NCBI RefSeq assembly: GCF_036227485.1
Contig: NZ_CP109479.1
Coordinates: forward strand, 7,254,001-7,318,000
Origin: Streptomyces sp. NBC_01451
Lineage (GTDB): Bacteria; Actinomycetota; Actinomycetes; Streptomycetales; Streptomycetaceae
Reading direction: 5' to 3'
Length of the DNA stretch: 64,000 nucleotides
Position numbers and translations under genes: made by a program. Of the stretch, positions 62,145 through 64,000 are shown piece after piece. The notes below the pieces were generated by a model that searched no databases, had not been told where the DNA came from, and saw nothing but the letters and a program-made list of their open reading frames with translations. Numbering within the stretch: position 1 is the stretch's first letter; each line of letters opens with the position of its first letter.

Positions 62145-62792
62145 ATGGGTCAGCCGGTGGAAAGTGGATCGGGAGAGCGCGATTCAGGAGGTGCGGCGCA
62201 GCCCGAATTGCCGCCGGGTCAGCGGGTACAGCGCGGCTGGCCGGTCACCCATTACGGCCCGGTGCCCAAATTCCGCCCCGAACGCTGGGAGTTCAGGGTT
62301 TTCGGCGCCACCGCCGACGGTGAGAAGCACTGCTGGAACCATGAGGAGCTCACGGCTCTGCCGCATGCCTCCGTGCTGGCGGATCTGCACTGTGTCACCA
62401 AGTTCAGCATGCTCGGCGCGGAGTGGGGCGGAATTCCGGCGCGGACGATCCTGGCGGCGGCTCCGCCCGCGCCCGAGGTCACCCATGTGATGGTCTGGGC
62501 GGAATACGGCTTCAGCTCGAATCTCCGGCTGGCCGATTTCGCCTCCGACGGCACGATCTTCGCCACCCACAAGGACGGTGAACTCCTCACCGCCGAGCAC
62601 GGCTTCCCGCTCCGGCTGGTGGTGCCCCACCTGTACGCCTGGAAGGGCCCCAAGTGGGTGCGCGGGGTCGAGTACATGACCGCCGACCGCCGCGGCTTCT
62701 GGGAGGAACGCGGCTATCACAACGTCGGCGACCCGTGGCGCGAGCAGCGCTACTCCTACCAGGAGGAGCCCGGGGACGGCCCCGAGCTCTGA
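62145..62792 (+). CDS. Sulfite-oxidase-like molybdopterin oxidoreductase
   Basis: A 215-residue protein of the SUOX/YedY fold. The molybdenum-ligating Cys is C83 in LADLHCVTKFSMLGAEW, preceded by WEFRVFGATADGEKHCWNHE, and followed by VPHLYAWKGPKWVRGVEYM and DRRGFWEERGYH. These short cytosolic proteins lack the haem and dimer domains of sulfite oxidase, and their substrate is unknown. There is no Tat signal. ATG 62145 follows AGGATGGAG at 62134-62142. It is divergent from bfr over a 185-base control region. Confidence 0.9.
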   Translation: MGQPVESGSGERDSGGAAQPELPPGQRVQRGWPVTHYGPVPKFRPERWEFRVFGATADGEKHCWNHEELTALPHASVLADLHCVTKFSMLGAEWGGIPARTILAAAPPAPEVTHVMVWAEYGFSSNLRLADFASDGTIFATHKDGELLTAEHGFPLRLVVPHLYAWKGPKWVRGVEYMTADRRGFWEERGYHNVGDPWREQRYSYQEEPGDGPEL

Positions 62793-62810
62793 GCTCCTGG
62801 GCCGCCGGGT

Positions 62811-63308
62811 TCAGTGGTGGTACTGGTGCACCACGGCGTGGCCCCTGCCGCGGCCGATCGTCCACTTGTTGACCGGAGTGGTGACGACGAACGCGATGGC
62901 CAGTGAGATCGCCAGCGCGCCCCAGAACAGCAGGTCGTCCAGCTGGGCGTCCATCGCGCCCGGCCACAGCACGATCACGCCGTTGTCGACCAGTTCCATC
63001 ACGGCGATCGACAGGGTGTCCGCGGCCAGCGCCACCCGTACGGCCGTACGGAGGCCGACGCCGGCCCTCAGGACGCCGCGCAGGGTGAGCGAGTAGCCGA
63101 AGAAGAACGCCAGGACGATCGCCAGCACGGTGGTGGGCAGGTTCCCCCAGCCGAAGGCCGTGCCGATGACCATGCCGAGCACCTCGCCGATGGCGCAGCC
63201 GGTGAGGCAGTGAAGGGTGGCCTGGACGGCCACGGCCCAGGTGGCGGCCGGTGTGTGGGTCGATGTGTGGGCCGGCGTGTGCTGGTGCGCGTGTTCCTCG
63301 TGCTCCAT
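62811..63308 (-). CDS. His-rich DUF4396 membrane protein
   Basis: A 165-residue protein with a His-rich N-terminus (HEEHAHQHTPAHTSTHTP at 2-21), four membrane helices (about 25-50, 55-78, 90-112 and 125-150) and a His-rich end (HAVVHQYHH). Helix segments include CLTGCAIGEVLGMVIGTAFG and ELVDNGVIVLWPGAMDAQL. DUF4396 has no established function; the His clusters at both ends suggest binding of copper, nickel or cobalt. A CsoR-like operator 52 bases upstream supports metal control. The start is ATG at 63308. Confidence 0.8.
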   Translation of the reverse strand: MEHEEHAHQHTPAHTSTHTPAATWAVAVQATLHCLTGCAIGEVLGMVIGTAFGWGNLPTTVLAIVLAFFFGYSLTLRGVLRAGVGLRTAVRVALAADTLSIAVMELVDNGVIVLWPGAMDAQLDDLLFWGALAISLAIAFVVTTPVNKWTIGRGRGHAVVHQYHH

Positions 63309-63359
63309 GGGAACCCCCGGGGTGTCATGTGGTCACGGTTGTCTGCACTCCCCAGCAAT

Positions 63360-63376
63360 ATACCCCCCAGGGGTAT
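63360..63376 (-). promoter_or_regulatory. CsoR-like operator upstream of the DUF4396 gene
   Basis: ATACCCC-CCA-GGGGTAT is a perfect 7-3-7 inverted repeat, matching the TACCC/GGGTA pattern bound by CsoR-family copper sensors. It lies 52-68 bases before the DUF4396 start, where it would cover a promoter. Confidence 0.65.
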
Positions 63377-63395
63377 TCCCGTTCCGCTTGCTCTC

Positions 63396-64000
63396 CTACC
63401 CGTCCCGGAGTTTCTTCAGCCGCTCCACGTCCGCCGCGTGCCCTTCCTTCCCGCCGGGCGTCTCGATGATCAGCGGTACGCCCTCGGTCGCGGGGTGCGT
63501 CATCAGCGCGCGGAACGGGTCCTCGCCGATATGACCCGCGCCGATGTTCTCGTGCCGGTCCTTGTGAGCGCCCACCACGTCCTTCGAGTCGTTGGCGTGG
63601 ATCAGCTTCAGCCGCCCCTCGCCGACCGTCTCCACGAGCAGGTCGAGGGTCTGGTGCATCCCGCTGGGCCCGGTCAGATCGTGCCCGGCGGCGAAGATGT
63701 GGCAGGTGTCGAGACAGACGCCGAGCTTCGGATGGGAGTCGAGCGCCTCGAAGTACGGCCCGAAGTCCCAGGTGCGCGAGCAGAGGGAGGAACCCTGCCC
63801 GGCGGTCGACTCCAGGAGCAGAAACGGGTCGTCGTCATGGGTGAGCTCGTCGAGCAGCGGCAGCAGGTGCTCCCGTACCTGCTTGAGGGCCACGGACCGG
63901 TCCCGCCCGCCGGTCGCGCTCCCGGTGTGCACCACCACACCCAGCGCACCGATCTCCCGCCCGCGCCGCAGCGAGTGCCGCAGCGACTCCACCGACCGCT
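63396..64000 (-). CDS. nfo: Deoxyribonuclease IV (AP endonuclease), C-terminal part
   Basis: The visible 200 residues are the C-terminal two thirds of an endonuclease IV TIM barrel; the gene begins beyond the window. Zinc-site motifs are present: VVVHTGSATGG, LLESTAGQGSSL, VCLDTCHIFAAGHDL, LIHANDSKDVVGAHKDRHENIGAGHIG (split over the active site) and LIIETPGG. The enzyme cuts DNA at abasic sites in base-excision repair. The stop is at 63396, 20 bases from the CsoR-like site of the next gene, so the two are unlikely to share a promoter. Confidence 0.9.
   Translation of the reverse strand, partial: RSVESLRHSLRRGREIGALGVVVHTGSATGGRDRSVALKQVREHLLPLLDELTHDDDPFLLLESTAGQGSSLCSRTWDFGPYFEALDSHPKLGVCLDTCHIFAAGHDLTGPSGMHQTLDLLVETVGEGRLKLIHANDSKDVVGAHKDRHENIGAGHIGEDPFRALMTHPATEGVPLIIETPGGKEGHAADVERLKKLRDG

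Overview
The window is a high-GC stretch of actinobacterial chromosome, almost certainly from a Streptomyces. The evidence is strongly G/C-ending codons, frequent GTG starts, many leaderless-looking genes, and gene content and order that I recognise from the Streptomyces core chromosome: pspA/pspAA, nadA, the cta/qcr respiratory genes, glkA, macRS, the trp leader with three Trp codons, and bfd/bfr. It is a core region. I found no phage, insertion sequence, CRISPR array, tRNA, rRNA or biosynthetic gene cluster.

Layout. 1-9.8 kb: late cobalamin assembly genes (cobS, cobT, and cobU fused to a PhnP-like domain) mixed with membrane proteins, an MprF-like aminoacyl-phosphatidylglycerol synthase, two methyltransferases and a DUF3043 protein. 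10-13.3 kb: envelope-stress pair pspA/pspAA followed by a NarL-type two-component system. 13.4-19.2 kb: a decayed RND efflux gene, nadA, erpA, a membrane-anchored protein and a PfkB-type sugar/nucleoside kinase. 19.2-30.4 kb: a cysteine desulfurase-TusA fusion, then cytochrome c oxidase (ctaC-ctaD-ctaF), an L,D-transpeptidase, a degenerate receiver protein, and the oxidase/bc1 operon ctaE-qcrC-qcrA-qcrB. 30.4-36.3 kb: trpD, a SAM-IV riboswitch controlling a class V aminotransferase, a stand-alone RAM-domain protein, a rhomboid protease and a NYN-domain protein. 36.5-48 kb: two NlpC/P60 endopeptidases, a HETTH metallopeptidase-like protein, two glycosyltransferases, a cholesterol oxidase, a fatty acyl-CoA ligase, a metallophosphoesterase and a SRPBCC protein. 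48-57.4 kb: an ArsA-like ATPase with a degenerate P-loop, glkA, an EEP-fold hydrolase, lipid genes, macS-macR and a phosphofructokinase with PPi-type residues. 57.4-64 kb: an attenuator-controlled fused anthranilate synthase divergent from class II DAHP synthase (both feeding Trp), then iron storage (bfd, bfr), a sulfite-oxidase-like molybdoenzyme, a His-rich DUF4396 protein behind a CsoR-like operator, and a partial endonuclease IV.

How genes work together. The cta and qcr genes encode the actinobacterial bc1-aa3 supercomplex, in which the dihaem QcrC replaces a soluble cytochrome c. DAHP synthase, the fused anthranilate synthase and trpD are three steps toward tryptophan. NadA and ErpA sit together as an Fe-S enzyme and an Fe-S carrier. 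Glucokinase and phosphofructokinase open glycolysis.

Non-coding structure is rich. There is a 34-bp palindrome before the mprF-like gene, inverted repeats at ctaC and ctaE, paired CGTC-N5-GACG sites before nadA, an iron box before bfd, a palindrome on the bfr promoter, and many strong hairpin terminators. Two families of dispersed intergenic repeats are present, with four and three copies. I did not find a clearly new multi-gene defence or metabolic system. The least explained items are the unassigned operator-like palindromes, the degenerate receiver inside the respiratory cluster, the fused PhnP-like/CobU protein and the P-loop-defective ArsA homologue.
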